The notes beneath the pieces are model-generated. The model was not told the origin of the DNA. It was given only the letters and a program-made list of their open reading frames with translations, and ran no database searches. Made by a program: the position numbers and the translations under genes. A stretch of 64,000 bases of DNA from Dastarcus helophoroides. Taxonomy: Eukaryota; Arthropoda; Insecta; Coleoptera; Bothrideridae. Location: positions 13,069,629-13,133,628 of the forward strand of contig CM053327.1 in the NCBI GenBank assembly GCA_028583605.1, in the 5' to 3' direction. Positions 23,457 through 35,765 of this stretch are shown here, in pieces; position 1 is the stretch's first letter, and the number at the start of each line of letters is the position of its first letter.

Positions 23457-25127
23457 GTTCGAGAAACCGCGTGGTGTTATGTTTAAACATGTTTGTTTAG
23501 AGTTTTGCGCTCCCTGTACATAACGACTGTTTACACTTGGGAAAGGTATAAAATTAAACGGGACTACGTACACGTGTATACTTCTGACTATGCATCATCT
23601 TTTTTTATAAATAGTCTGTTGAATCACTTTCCTTTCTGCATCTCATTATTTGTATTTCGAGCTCATTTGTGTTAATTATGTTTCGTTAAGCCAAACTGTA
23701 CATTTGCTTTGTTTTTTGCTTGCTGCTCTATAAAAACTACTTTATTAATATCCAACACTAAAATATGAATAAGCTAATTTAACCGTTCTGTTAAAATCTT
23801 TCTCTTTCGTCAAAGCCTTACTTTGTTAGATTTCTCTTTGACCATGATTCGAAATTTAGACGTTTCCCTGCCTGCAAATGTTAAGGAAATAGTTACCTCG
23901 TGCATTTAGTGAGACTGTTATTTTTCCAAGTTTGCTTTGGAATTAACAGGCTGTCAGTATAGCCTAAGTACGTCAACGAGTTACAGTTAAACATTATATA
24001 CTGAAAAATATTATAAATTTAGGATCTGGTTGGGGTTTCAGACGATTTAAGCAAAATATTTCAAGTTACTCTTAATAAGTTTACTTTGTAAGGAATACAT
24101 TTTTATGCAGACTAGTACTAGGCACAAAGAGTTATAATAACATTACTGACAAACATTCAAACACTGATTGACATTTAATAATGAATAATCTACAAGTAAT
24201 TTGAGCCTAATGGATTTCTTCACAGAAGTGCCCAAGTTAAGGCTTTTGGATGGATTTAGGGTAAGTTGCCTAAAAGTTTCGGCTAGCATTAAGGCCACGT
24301 TTTTTGGGCCCATTGTGCTACAAGGCTTATTCAGGTCAACCATAGTTTTCAGTTTGAAGGTTTAATAATTTATTGAAAAATTGTTTAATTTACTCTAACA
24401 GTGAGTAACCCTAAGCAATTTAGCTCCTTTCTTTGCGAAGAAGTGATTCCAAATTAAGGTTTATGAAGGGCTTAAAATACACATTTTATGACGAGGCTTT
24501 CTCTGCAAAAAAATCTCCCTGTTCCAATTTTAAGGTCATTACTAGCAAAATATTTAAAGTTAAATTCTTTGGACAATTCTAGCAATAAGTAAATCATATT
24601 TTTACCAATTTTTTTGCGGAAGTGATCGTAAATTAGGGTTTTTTGGGGACTTCCAATATTTCCTTCACTATTTTCAAGTAGTAGTTGTTACAAAAGTGGA
24701 GATTTTCACCGTTAATTTAGTATAAACTGTAAGTTTTTGGAAATTTTACAGTTTTTGGGTTCTATTTCTTACATAAAAAGTTATAATTAACTAGCATCAA
24801 CAAAGACTTTGTTAATGAAATTTGCATTATTTTAGATTTTTAATGGCAACATATATTCTATAAACTTTGCTTTATGAACTGTTAGTTGGTGAGTCCGTAA
24901 TGATTATGTTTTACTTCAACAATTCATAAAGAATTATGATGACATTTACTTACAGATATTAATACAAAAAAAAACTTAAAATTAAGGCTTGCTTAAAAAA
25001 TGAAACTCATTAAATTAGTTCGAGATTTTACTTTAGAAATTTAACGCTTCATTTTTTTTCTAATTTGTTAAAACATTGAATCTCCGTTTTCTTAAATAGT
25101 TGATTTTAGCATTGAAACTTTTCTTAT
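23457..25127. other. Start of the 28.6-kb intron
   Basis: AT-rich with no recognised element. The open frame at 24143-24343 is not supported by any motif. Confidence 0.45.
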
Positions 25128-25360
25128 ACAAGGTGATTCTAAAAATAGTACCATAAATTCAGATTCCTATTTAAAAGCCCACAATAAGACGAAAATTTCA
25201 TATAAACATGTGTCCTAAAACGCTTTGTTTCCGAGTTGCATGGTGTGGAAGGTTAGTTCCTCATTATACTTTTTAATTAATCGTTGCGAAACGTGTACGG
25301 TTAATTGAATGAAATTTGTCACAACTCTATACCTGTTTATTTCCTTCCTAAAAATATAAG

Positions 25361-26067
25361 AATTAATTAACACAACTTAACCAGTGGCCGATATACCTAG
25401 GGAGCAGTGCTTAAAACGTGATTTATTTATTTTGTATGCACTTTTGTCGCAGTTTCGTAGCAAAAATATAAACTAAAAATATTTTTACATAAAAAAGGTA
25501 CCTTTAATGAAATTCGATATTGTCAGCGGTTTTCGAGTAAAATGTATTTTTATATCTCGATGCATTAAAAACGCTTACCCAAAAATGTCAGATTTAACAT
25601 ATAATTGGCATTGAAATAAAAGAAAATAAATAGCATTGACATTTGCATATTTTTTGTTACCGGTGGCTACTTTGAGCAATTTCTGTAAATAAAAACTAAT
25701 ATTTTTAAATTCGTTATTTGTTAGATATTTACGAAACAATTTTTTTATTTAAATCTTAGTTAAAATTTTTTTTTTGTAGAGTACATTTTAGGTAATAAAC
25801 GTATCATAGCTTTCCTTTTATTTTAAAGCCAACTTTGTGTAACATCCCAGATTTTTGGGGGAGTGTGCATCGAGATATAAAAATGCGTTTTACTCGAAAA
25901 CCGTTGACGATATTGAGTTTCAGTAAAAGTACTTTTTTTACGTAAAAAAAATGTGTAGTTTATATTTTTTTTGCAAACTTGCGACAAAAGTGCACAGAAA
26001 ATAAACAAGGCACACTTTAAACACCGCCCCCTCTATATGGCCACCACTGGTTAAGTTTTGTTAATTC
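25361..26067. mobile_element. Foldback element (long inverted repeats)
   Basis: The arms, about 25361-25570 and 25855-26067, are inverted copies: AACTTAACCAGTGGCC against CCACTGGTTAAGTT, CACTTTTGTCGCA against TGCGACAAAAGTG, and TTTTATATCTCGATGCA against TGCATCGAGATATAAAAA. The central ~285 bp is AT-rich without coding potential. It is inserted in the 3' flank of the Penelope-like element. Confidence 0.75.
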
Positions 26068-26202
26068 ATTCCTTTACCACATCGGCAATTAAATCGGCAT
26101 TTTTAAGCGTACTAATCTAAAAAGATTAGCAAAAGATGCATCGACGTCATCTGCATTGAGATTCAAATCGATACTGGCGGTCTTTTGCTTTCTTTCCTAT
26201 TT

Positions 26203-28251
26203 CTAATTGTTTAAAACATCTGGTGCATGCAATTTTGACCTGCCACAAATAGCCTTCAATAAACTGGAGGCCGCCAATGGTCCTTTATCTCCGTTAAGGG
26301 TAACTGGCTTCTGATTGATATAAATTGTTTTGTATGTATTAAGTTCTCTCTTATTTGTAACCGATCTTAACAATTTTAAATTTTCAATGTTAATTTTGTG
26401 TCCTGTACTTATCATATGTAGGGCGACACTTGATTTTTCTTCTCTATTGTATCTAAAATGAGCGATATGTTCTTTAAATCTGGTTTTAATAGATCTCTTG
26501 GTCTCTCCAACATATGATAAATTACAATTGTTACAGCTTATTTCGTAAATTCCGGAATTCTCAAGCTTGTCCAATTTATCTTTAGCATTACCCAAATTAT
26601 TGCGGAGACTGTTATTGGCTGTGTACACTACTTTTACGTTGTTTTCTTTTAGAACTTTATTAATTTTATTGGTGATATTCGGATAAAATGGTAATTTCAC
26701 AACGGTTGTAGGAGTGTTATCTTTAGATTGGTGAAGCTTAGATCAATCCCGAATTATTTTCTTAAATCTACATTTTCTTAACATGCTGTTTACTGTTTCT
26801 ACGGGGAAACCATTAAAAATCGCAACATCTTTAATGTAAGCTAATTCTTTTGTATATCTGGATTTACTTAGAGAAACATTTAAAAGCCTGTTGATAAAAA
26901 AACGTATACTTGCTAATTTCTGTTGTGGACAATGATTAGAATCAGCTGTGATAAAGCGATTTGTATTGATTTCTTTTCTGTATATATCGAACTCTAAAGT
27001 ATTTTTATTTCTAATAACTAAGATATCTAAAAACGGGAGTAATCCATTGGTTTCTTTTTCAAATGTAAAGTAAATTGAATTGTATTTTGAGTTTAACTTA
27101 TTAATGAAATCTTGAACTTCATATTTACTGGTGTCAAAAACTGCAAAAATGTCGTCTACGTATCGTATCCAAATTCGAGAAATTTCTTGTTCAAAATTTT
27201 CCATGAAAAGATTTGCTAGAAAGGGACTTAATGGATTTCCCATGGTGGTACCATTTGTTCGGTTATGAAATTTATTGTCAAACTGGAAGACGTTCTGTTT
27301 CATGCATAATGAAGTTAGAGTTAAATATTCTGAAATTTTTTCTTTGTCTATTTGATTGAATGTCAAGGGTTCTTCTAAATAATTTAAGGTTTCGGGTATT
27401 GGTACGCTGGGAAAAAGTGAACTTACATCAAAAGATACCAGAATTTCTGTGGGTGACAAGGTCAAATCTTTAATTTTATTTATAAATTCAGTGGTGTTTT
27501 TAATTGAAAGTGATACATTATTGTTCTGAAGTTTTACGAATTCATTTTTAAGCCATTTTGCTAATTGGTAAGTGGGTGCGGTTACACCTGAAACAATTGG
27601 TCTCATTGAATTTCCCGGTTTATGAATTTTTGGTAAACAATACAATCTGGGGATCGATGGATTACTCGAATTAATTTTTTATTTTATTGGGTTGGCAAAC
27701 AGATTGTTGCATTTCTTTATAGCATCTTTGAATTCTTAAACCATTTTTGGTAATGGATTCTTTGCTATTCTCTCATATGGTCCACTTTCAATTAAATTGT
27801 TTACTCTATTGTTATAATCAGGTTTATCCAATACAACAATCTTATTACCTTTGTCTGCTTTCAGGTAATAGCAATCTTTCTTTTTTAAGTTTTTAATTAT
27901 GTGGTTCTGGTTACTATTAATTTGATGTTCTTTATTAGTTTCAATAATATTTTTACTTTGTTCTCTAATTATATTCTTACTTGGTTCATTTAATTTTGAA
28001 ATTCCCGATTCGATTAAAATGCAAATTTGTTCGATAGGTGCTTTTACAAAAGGTGTATTGAATTTAAGTCCTTTATTTAAAAGTTCTAATTCTTTAGCAT
28101 TAAAAATTTGTTTAGAGAGATTTACTACTATGTTAGTATTTTTTGAAGGAGAAGGTTTATTACTTTGTGTTTTGTACTTTGAAATATTTTGCAGTTTTCT
28201 TTCAAGAATTTCAATTTTCTTCTTGATTTTATACTCTATATTTTCAAACAT
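26203..28251 (-). pseudogene. Penelope-like reverse transcriptase with GIY-YIG endonuclease
   Basis: One reading frame of 683 codons, broken only by three in-frame stops (codons at 27736-27738, near 27670, and near 26740). Domains in order: an N-terminal coiled/basic region; CYYLKADKGNKIVVLDK; CLPKIHKPGNSMRPIVSG; RT motif A LVSFDVSSLFPSVP; motif B GTTMGNPLSPFLANLF; active site WIRYVDDIFAVF; then a C-terminal GIY-YIG nuclease, GIYEISCNNCNLSYVGETKR, with HMISTGHKIN. This is the standard Penelope architecture (RT followed by GIY-YIG EN). All catalytic RT residues are present, so inactivation is recent and due to few point changes. The element copies its RNA at nicked DNA; there is no host role. 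Confidence 0.92.
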
Positions 28252-28519
28252 TCTTCTTTGAAAAGCTCTAAATTCTTCGTGTTCTTCTAAATTTTTTGAT
28301 AGGACACAAAAAATTATGAAGATCTGCTAAATTTCATTCAAATATCTGTTTACGTTTCGCAACTATTAATTAAAAACTATAATCGAGAACTAACTTTCCA
28401 CACCCTTTAACTCAGAAACAAAGCATTTTACGACACATGTTTATATGGACTTTTCGTCTTATTTTGGACTTCAAAATATGATCTTGAATTTATGGTACCA
28501 CTTTTAGAATCACCTTGTC

Positions 28520-30925
28520 TATTGTTAATTTTAGGATATTTGAAAGTTTTGTTTTAAGAAATTACAGCTTCGATTCATTAAATTTAATTCTATTGAGTTG
28601 CGTTGGTTTTATATTTAAATTTTAAGATATCCATTTTTAGGATCAATTGGCAACAACATTTCGCTTAAAGGCTTTAAATATGGATTGAGTCTATTTTTGT
28701 CGAATTTCGATGAATTCAATGCTCGACGTTTTAATCCTGAAAATATGAATCTAGTTTCGTTTAAGACACTGGAGAGTAAATAATACTTTTTATCAAATTG
28801 TAAGATTTTCCATGCAGTCATACCTTTTAACGCAAAAGGGTTTAAATTGTACTGTTGAAATCATTCTCTCCAACCAAGCGGGCAATAGGGCAATGCTTCG
28901 TAGAAACTGTAAATGTAAAACCAACATTCGCTTACTAATCGATCCACACACCCGCTTCATATCCGACATGCAGATGGCCCGCTTACATTCGCTCCGTTCA
29001 ACCGGCGGATATGAGAATTCTGGTCGGGGCTTTGTGCTAGGTGAAAGTTTGGTCCCATAAATACTCTGACAACTTTGACAATTTTCCACTTATCTGTGAT
29101 CAAATGCATGAACGTCACGTTGTTTATTCCTAAAACGGCTGATTGTCTCTTTGGGAGAAATTAATTAGTTAATTTCAACACCAAGAAAAGGTTGTTTTGA
29201 TCGATGATGTTAAATTAATCAGTCGTCTAGAATCACATTGCTTATTTTTACAAAGTAAGTTTTATACAAAGGGGGTACTTAGACTTTAATTTCGATGATG
29301 TACAATAATTTTGTTCCATTAATAAATTTTCTATTAACATTTATTCTATGACCAAGCAATCGTTGAGGCTCTGGGCTGCTGAATGCTATATTCTATAATC
29401 AATTAAATTTGGTTTATTTTAATTAATGGACGTTAGGTTAAGAGGTATTAAACCTTAGAAAATATAGCAACACAAAAAATATTAGAAGTAATTTGGTAAC
29501 AGTATTTTTCTATTTCGGAGAATGCTATGTTGCACCGTTTAGAATGGTCAGTAATGTAGTCTGTTTTTTTTCTTTTTATTCATTAGCTACCAGGAAAAAT
29601 TCTCTATACAGGGGAGTGATGTCATTGTTGGTTTATAAAAGAAACACTTTACTTTGTCATCAGTTTTCTTATAGAGTGTTTTCAGTAGTTGAAATATAAT
29701 TTTATTTCAATATACTCAGGTGCTGGTCGGTTACTCCAAAAATCTAAATTGATAATGTTATCTGACAAACAGTCAAGCAACGGTAGCAAGTTTGTCTAAA
29801 TAGAGCAAAAAATTGTATTTCAGACATCGTTCCTTCTATTAAAACTTAAAAAAAAACTCCCTAAACTTATATTTTCAGGTTTTTCTTGGTCAGTTGGTCA
29901 CTTTTCTGCGGTCTCATGAGGTAGGTGAGATATGCCAGGAAAGAGACATTTTGATTTTGAAACAAAGATTAATCTAAAAGAATTTGACCTAAAAAAAGTA
30001 ACAAAATAGTATCAAATGAAGTAAAAACTTACACTAAAATTAAGTACTTCGATAAATTGCTACAAATTAAAATACGCCAGGAAAGAGACGCGTTCATTGG
30101 TCACACACTTTTATGGCTGTGAGCAAGGGAGAGGAAAAAGATGCGGGACAAAATTTGACCAGATTTTTTTATATGAAAAACATTTTTTATTTATTTTATT
30201 GTTAGATTACAATTAATAATTATTATTATTCTAGTTTATGATATTAATATCATAAAGCATGATAATTTATTAGGATTTATTTAATGTTATTGATTTGATT
30301 TAAAAAGAGCAAAGGAGCAGACCAGACTAAAAATAAACCTAAAAATAATAAACCTGCCTCCACAAAAAGTTATGCGTCCAAATAATTTTAACGACTAAAA
30401 ACAAAAACACTTTTCACAATATTTTACCTCGTAACATTTTTCTACGGTAGTTTAAAAAAATGTCAGAATAAAGTATAGCAATCATGAGTAAGTATTTGTA
30501 TCCGCGCCTGTCAACAGAGCTTTTTCATTATGTAAAGAGCAGCATTAGTGCAGTTTAGGTCGTTCCTGCTTCAGGTATTCTCTAAACAAGCAGCCTTTTA
30601 GTATTCTATATCTATTCTATGAATAATTCAATTGTTTTCGTGTTGTAATTGAAATATTCTCTGACTTAATATTCTATCAACAAGCAATTTTTTTCGCAAT
30701 CATTAGTTTCTTTGCAACGAGGTGCAACAAATAGTTGGTATATTACATAGTCGCTTCTTGAACCTTGCAGATGTAAAACGAATGAAACTTCAGTTTAACA
30801 AACATACCCTATGTTTTGCAAAATCAACAGAATTTTTTGGACGAATCATTTTCCAACATACTAGGGCTCACCTAGTAGTAATATTGGGAGTTAATAACTA
30901 ATTCTATAAAGCAAATAAGGCAAAT
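28520..30925. other. Intronic DNA with a GC-richer island at 28,800-29,060
   Basis: Open frames overlap on both strands in the GC-richer island (28812-29060 +, 28793-29089 -) and neither has a recognisable domain. The block CCAGGAAAGAGAC occurs twice (29935, 30076). Nothing else was recognised. Confidence 0.45.
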
Positions 30926-31299
30926 AAAACAATAAAACAACAGAAAATCACTAGGTCCAGAATATGCAACGAACTCATCAAGTATGGAGGGCAAACATTG
31001 TGCACATGGATCCAGAAACTATTCAACAACATAATCAATAGCAAAAAAGTACCAACAGAATGGAAGGAAAGCATTTTGGTACCAATATTAAAGAAAGGAG
31101 ACAGAAGAGACCAGCAGACTATCGAAGAATCAGTTTATTAAATACCATACTAAAGCGGTTAACTATAATAATAAAAAATTATATAGAAGAAAGATTAGAC
31201 ATAGCCGAGGAAAAATAAGGTTTCAAAAAACCTGTAAACTGTAGATGCGACTTTCATCATAAGACAAATAGTTGAAAAGTCAATTGAATACATCAAGCT

Positions 31300-31622
<323 letters not shown>

Positions 31623-32934
31623 CGTCGACCTAAAAAGGGCCTTCGACATAGTAAAACAAAATGACCTTATAAAATATTATAAATTAATTATAATTATAAA
31701 AAAAATTAATGAAATAAATGTGGATAGCAAAACAAAGGTCAGAATACTAATAGGAGAAACGAGATATTCAGGGTCCGCCATTAGTGTGTGGACGGAAGAT
31801 AGCTCCTAATTCTGAAAAGATATCAAAATAAAATTTTGTCCGGTGGTGTACATCTATATGGAGCACGTTTTAAAACTATTATCATTTTATTGTATCAATC
31901 ATATACACAGTGTATATTTTTACATATTTGGATAGCCCTATAAAAATGCAGCAAAATATTATAGGGTTTATGGAAGTTTGATGGGTTCTTTTTGTAATAG
32001 AGGATCATAAATCCGAAAATGGAATTCCGATGCAGCCATCTGAAGACACTCAGTATGATGTAGTATTAACTAATTAGCAACATAAGCAGTAATTGATAGT
32101 CTTTTAGTTTTCATAAACCACAAAAATGTTGTTTTATATTCTTTAGTTATACAGAGTGATAGAGGTTTGCAAATCCAAGAATTACTAAAAAATTTTAAAA
32201 GAAATGGCCTACTTTTAGTACCTAATATCAAAGGAAGATAAAATAATCTTTTTAATAATACCAATAACGTGAAGTTTCTTTTGATAGGTTTCATGCAAAT
32301 TACCTTTCAAATTAATTTTTTTTTAATTTTTGGGTTTTTGGTAAACACAAATAGGATTATTTGTAATTATTACTAATTAAATAAATGGTTGGTATTATTA
32401 ACCTTTAAACAAATTGTTAATATTTCTAAGTAATAATCAAAACTTAGCAGATATTTAAGTGGGTGCCCGAAAAATTGACAATTAAAAATAAGATCGTTTA
32501 CATAAAAACTTTCGGAACTCTAAAGTGGTATTAAAATGAATTTTTTTCCAGTAACTTACATCTCTAGGAGGCACATTTAAAAATTATTTTCAATTTATTG
32601 CCCTAATCATATACAGAGTGTTGACATAAACTTCTTTTTTTAATAGAACACCCTGTATATTTTTGCAGTTTTAAATAGCCCTATAAAAATACATCAAAAT
32701 GATATCAAGTTTATGGGGGGTTTTAATAGGTTATTTTCCTAGTAGAGGCTCCTAAATCCGAAAACAGCACTCCAATGCAGCCATTTGTAAACACTGTGCA
32801 TGATTAGCGATAAACAATCGTTGATAGTCTTAAGTTTTCATAAACCATAAGAATGTTGTCGTATATTCTTTAGTTATATAGAGTGATACAGGTTTGCAAA
32901 TCTAATAATTACTAAGAAAATTTAAATGAAAAGT

Positions 32935-32936
<2 letters not shown>

Positions 32937-32982
<46 letters not shown>
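32937..32982. repeat. (AT)23 microsatellite
   Basis: Uninterrupted AT dinucleotides following the third copy of the terminal repeat. Confidence 0.95.
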
Positions 32983-32985
<3 letters not shown>

Positions 32986-33029
32986 GTATTTGTTTATGAT
33001 CGTAGGGTATGTTAATTAATTTTGTTTTA

Positions 33030-33245
33030 GGGTAAGTCGATCAGTAGAGGTACAGGTAAAGAATACTCTTTATCTACTTCCAAGCTTTCGAAGCTTTATT
33101 TTTGCTTCATCATCAGGGATTAGATTTGAGATTTGACCTTTGTGAAGTGGTATACATCCTACTATATATTATATTACATTTGGTTTTTTTAAATGAGGGA
33201 TAACCATTCCTGTCATTACATTGTCCTTTATGTGTTTACTTTACT
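33030..33245 (-). mobile_element. Penelope-type terminal relic with hammerhead-like core
   Basis: On the - strand near 33125-33065: CTGATGA, a GAAGC/GCTTC stem, GAAA, then GCTTGGAAGTA. The core resembles the hammerhead-derived motif of insect Penelope-like terminal repeats, but helices I and III pair poorly. It is nested within the 31775-34925 element. Confidence 0.4.
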
Positions 33246-35765
33246 ACATGCAATTATCTTATTACTATTTCAATTTAACCAACATTTAGGTCCTTTTTGG
33301 GAATAGGATAGTTCGTTATTCCTAAGGAATACGAAAAAAAAAAAAAAAATTGATAAAAAGTTTCCATCAAGAACAACAAGGCATATTTTAAGATTTCGAA
33401 TTAAGTAACGTTTTTAAGCACATCCGATTGTTCTTAGCATTATGTTTGTCATGCAGTAGTCGTAAAAAAATCACTAAAAAATTTCCATTTCGATTTTCAT
33501 TATAAAATTTAACGCTTACAAATCCTGAGTTCTAATCTAACAGCATAACAGTTAAAGGACGAATTTTCTTGAACATTTGTTGTTGATTTTCATTACTCCA
33601 AAAATGAGAAGTCTGTTTAACAAACCATTTTTACGAACTTACATTCGTGGCTCCCTAAACATTTTTCAATAAGTATTCTAACAATTAGTCAAAAATTATT
33701 CGTCTCGTGCGGTTATCTTTTAAATGTTATTTAGAATAAAATTTTTTGGCCTTGTTGTTATGTTTTTTTTTGAACATTTTGTTCTCTGCTACCAAGTTGC
33801 CACTAGAGGAATAAATTATTTTTCTTTTTTATTTTGAATTATGTTTCTGTAACAGTGCAGAATTTTAAAAAATTAGTCATATAACTTTTTTCTTCTTTTT
33901 ACGTGAAGAATCCAAAAATGATTAAAAAACGCATAGCTCCCTTTTAAAAAAACAGAGTTTTTTTGAAAAAACCCAAAACAATAAAGATCATAAAATTTCC
34001 ATCACCCTGTGTAATAAATTTAAAACCCGATTACGTTATGATAGTCTCCATAATATTCCATGACTTCAACCCAAATTTCATGTTTTCACTGCAAATAATA
34101 AAAAAAATACAAAGAGTTAAAATAACCCTCTTTTCTGTCATTTTTTTTCAAAAAATTGAAATATCTTTAAAACTATCAAAGATAGCAATAAACATGTATA
34201 CATAAACTCATCTTATTTTTCTACGTAAAATCCAAATAAATATAAAATTTAGGGGTTGTCATTTAAAATAAGAAAGTTGATACCTACTTTCGGTATAACC
34301 GGAAGTGGGAGGAAGTTGAAAATATTTTTGGAAGGTAGTTTAGCTTCGATTAACCCCACCGACAAAATCAGTTTGCCTTTATAATAAGTGATACTCCATA
34401 TAAAGGTAACCTCCCAACTAAAAAAAACACCCGGTATATAGGAGGTTATATTTGAATATTGTTTAGTAATTTTTGGATTTGCAAACCTCACTCACTCTGT
34501 ATAACTTAAAAACGAAAGACAACATGTTTAGGATTTATGGAAACTAAAAGACTATCAATGATTACTTTTGTTGCAAATTGGTCAGTACTACATCATACTG
34601 ACTGTTTACAAATGACTGCATCAGAGTCCTATCTCCGGACTTATGATCCTCCATTTGGAAAACGACCCATTAAAACCCTCATAAGCCCTACATTATTTTG
34701 CTGTATTTTTATAGGGCTATCCAAATATGTAAAAATATACAGGGTGTTCTTTTTAAAAAAAGTTAGTTTATATCAACACTCTGTATATGATTGGTACAAT
34801 AAAATGAAAATAATCTTAAAATGTGCTTCCTATAGATGTATGCCACTGAGCAAAATTTCATTTTGAAATCTTCTCAGGTTAAGGGGCTATTCTCCGTCCA
34901 CGCACTAATGGCGGACCCTGTATAAACATAAAAGGAGGAATACGACAAAGGTACTCGCTTAGCCCAATATTGTTTAATACGATAATCGACCAAATAATCC
35001 ACGACGTAAAAAAGAGAAGGATACAGAATGGGACCATACAAACTTAATACAGTATGCTGCGCGGACGACGCGGAATTGGCAGCCAATAACAAAGATGATC
35101 TGCAAAGACAACTTCATTCATTTAATATGAAGCCACAAGAATACAACATGCAGATTTCAGCGGAAAAAACCAAGTGCACAGTAACTAGCAAAGAACCACG
35201 CAGATGTAAACTGGAATTGGAAGGTAAAAGCATAGAACAGGTAATGACTTTTAACTATCTGGGAGTTGAAGTCACCAGTGAGAGAAACGTGAAAGTAGAA
35301 GTAACATAGCAAATAATCAAAGCGATAAAAGTGAGTAGCTGTTTTAAACACCCATATGGAGAAACAAATTCATGAATTCAGAAAGCATATAAGACAACAG
35401 TGAGACCAATATTATCATATGCAGTAAAAAAAAGGGCAGTCACAAAGGAGACAAAAGAGAAAATAAATGGTGTGGAAATAAAAATATTAAGATCAATAAA
35501 AGGCATAACATTAAGAGATAAAAAAACAAGTAGTAATATACGAGAGGAACGTAACATACAAGACGTCAAGAAATGAGGGAAACAAGAAAGAAAAAGTGGA
35601 AAGAATATGTAAATAAGATGAGACCACCGGCAAATATCATACAGCAAAAGGTCAGTGGGACGACCAAAAAAGCGATGGCAGGACAACATACAGTCAACAA
35701 TAACAGAAACTGAATAAGGAAGCCAAACAGGAGAAATCCTAGTCGTACGAAGAAGAAGAAGAGAA

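Larger units (their letters stand above)
25128..28519 (-). mobile_element. Penelope-like element with inverted terminal repeats
   Basis: Diverged inverted repeats of about 190 bp bound the element: 25128-25319 and 28329-28519, sharing ACAAGGTGATTCTAAAA at the outer ends and ATATAAACATGTGTC within. The coding region lies on the - strand (26203-28251). A foldback element (25361-26067) sits between the left repeat and the coding region. No clear target duplication was identified. Confidence 0.75.
31775..34925. mobile_element. 3.15-kb inverted-repeat element inserted in the LINE
   Basis: The terminal inverted repeats begin CAGGGTCCGCCATTAGTG and extend roughly 500 bp inward on each side (31775-32300 and 34450-34925), diverged. 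A third, partial copy in direct orientation with the left arm lies at about 32545-32925. No transposase was recognised. Flanking bases TATT/TATA give at most an imperfect short target duplication. It interrupts RT coding between GETRYS and the following GGIRQRYS. Confidence 0.7.

Noticed and set aside
34874..35092. Antisense 72-codon frame containing a GSAISAWTENS stretch
   Set aside because: It reads across the end of the inverted-repeat element; the LINE coding strand is +.
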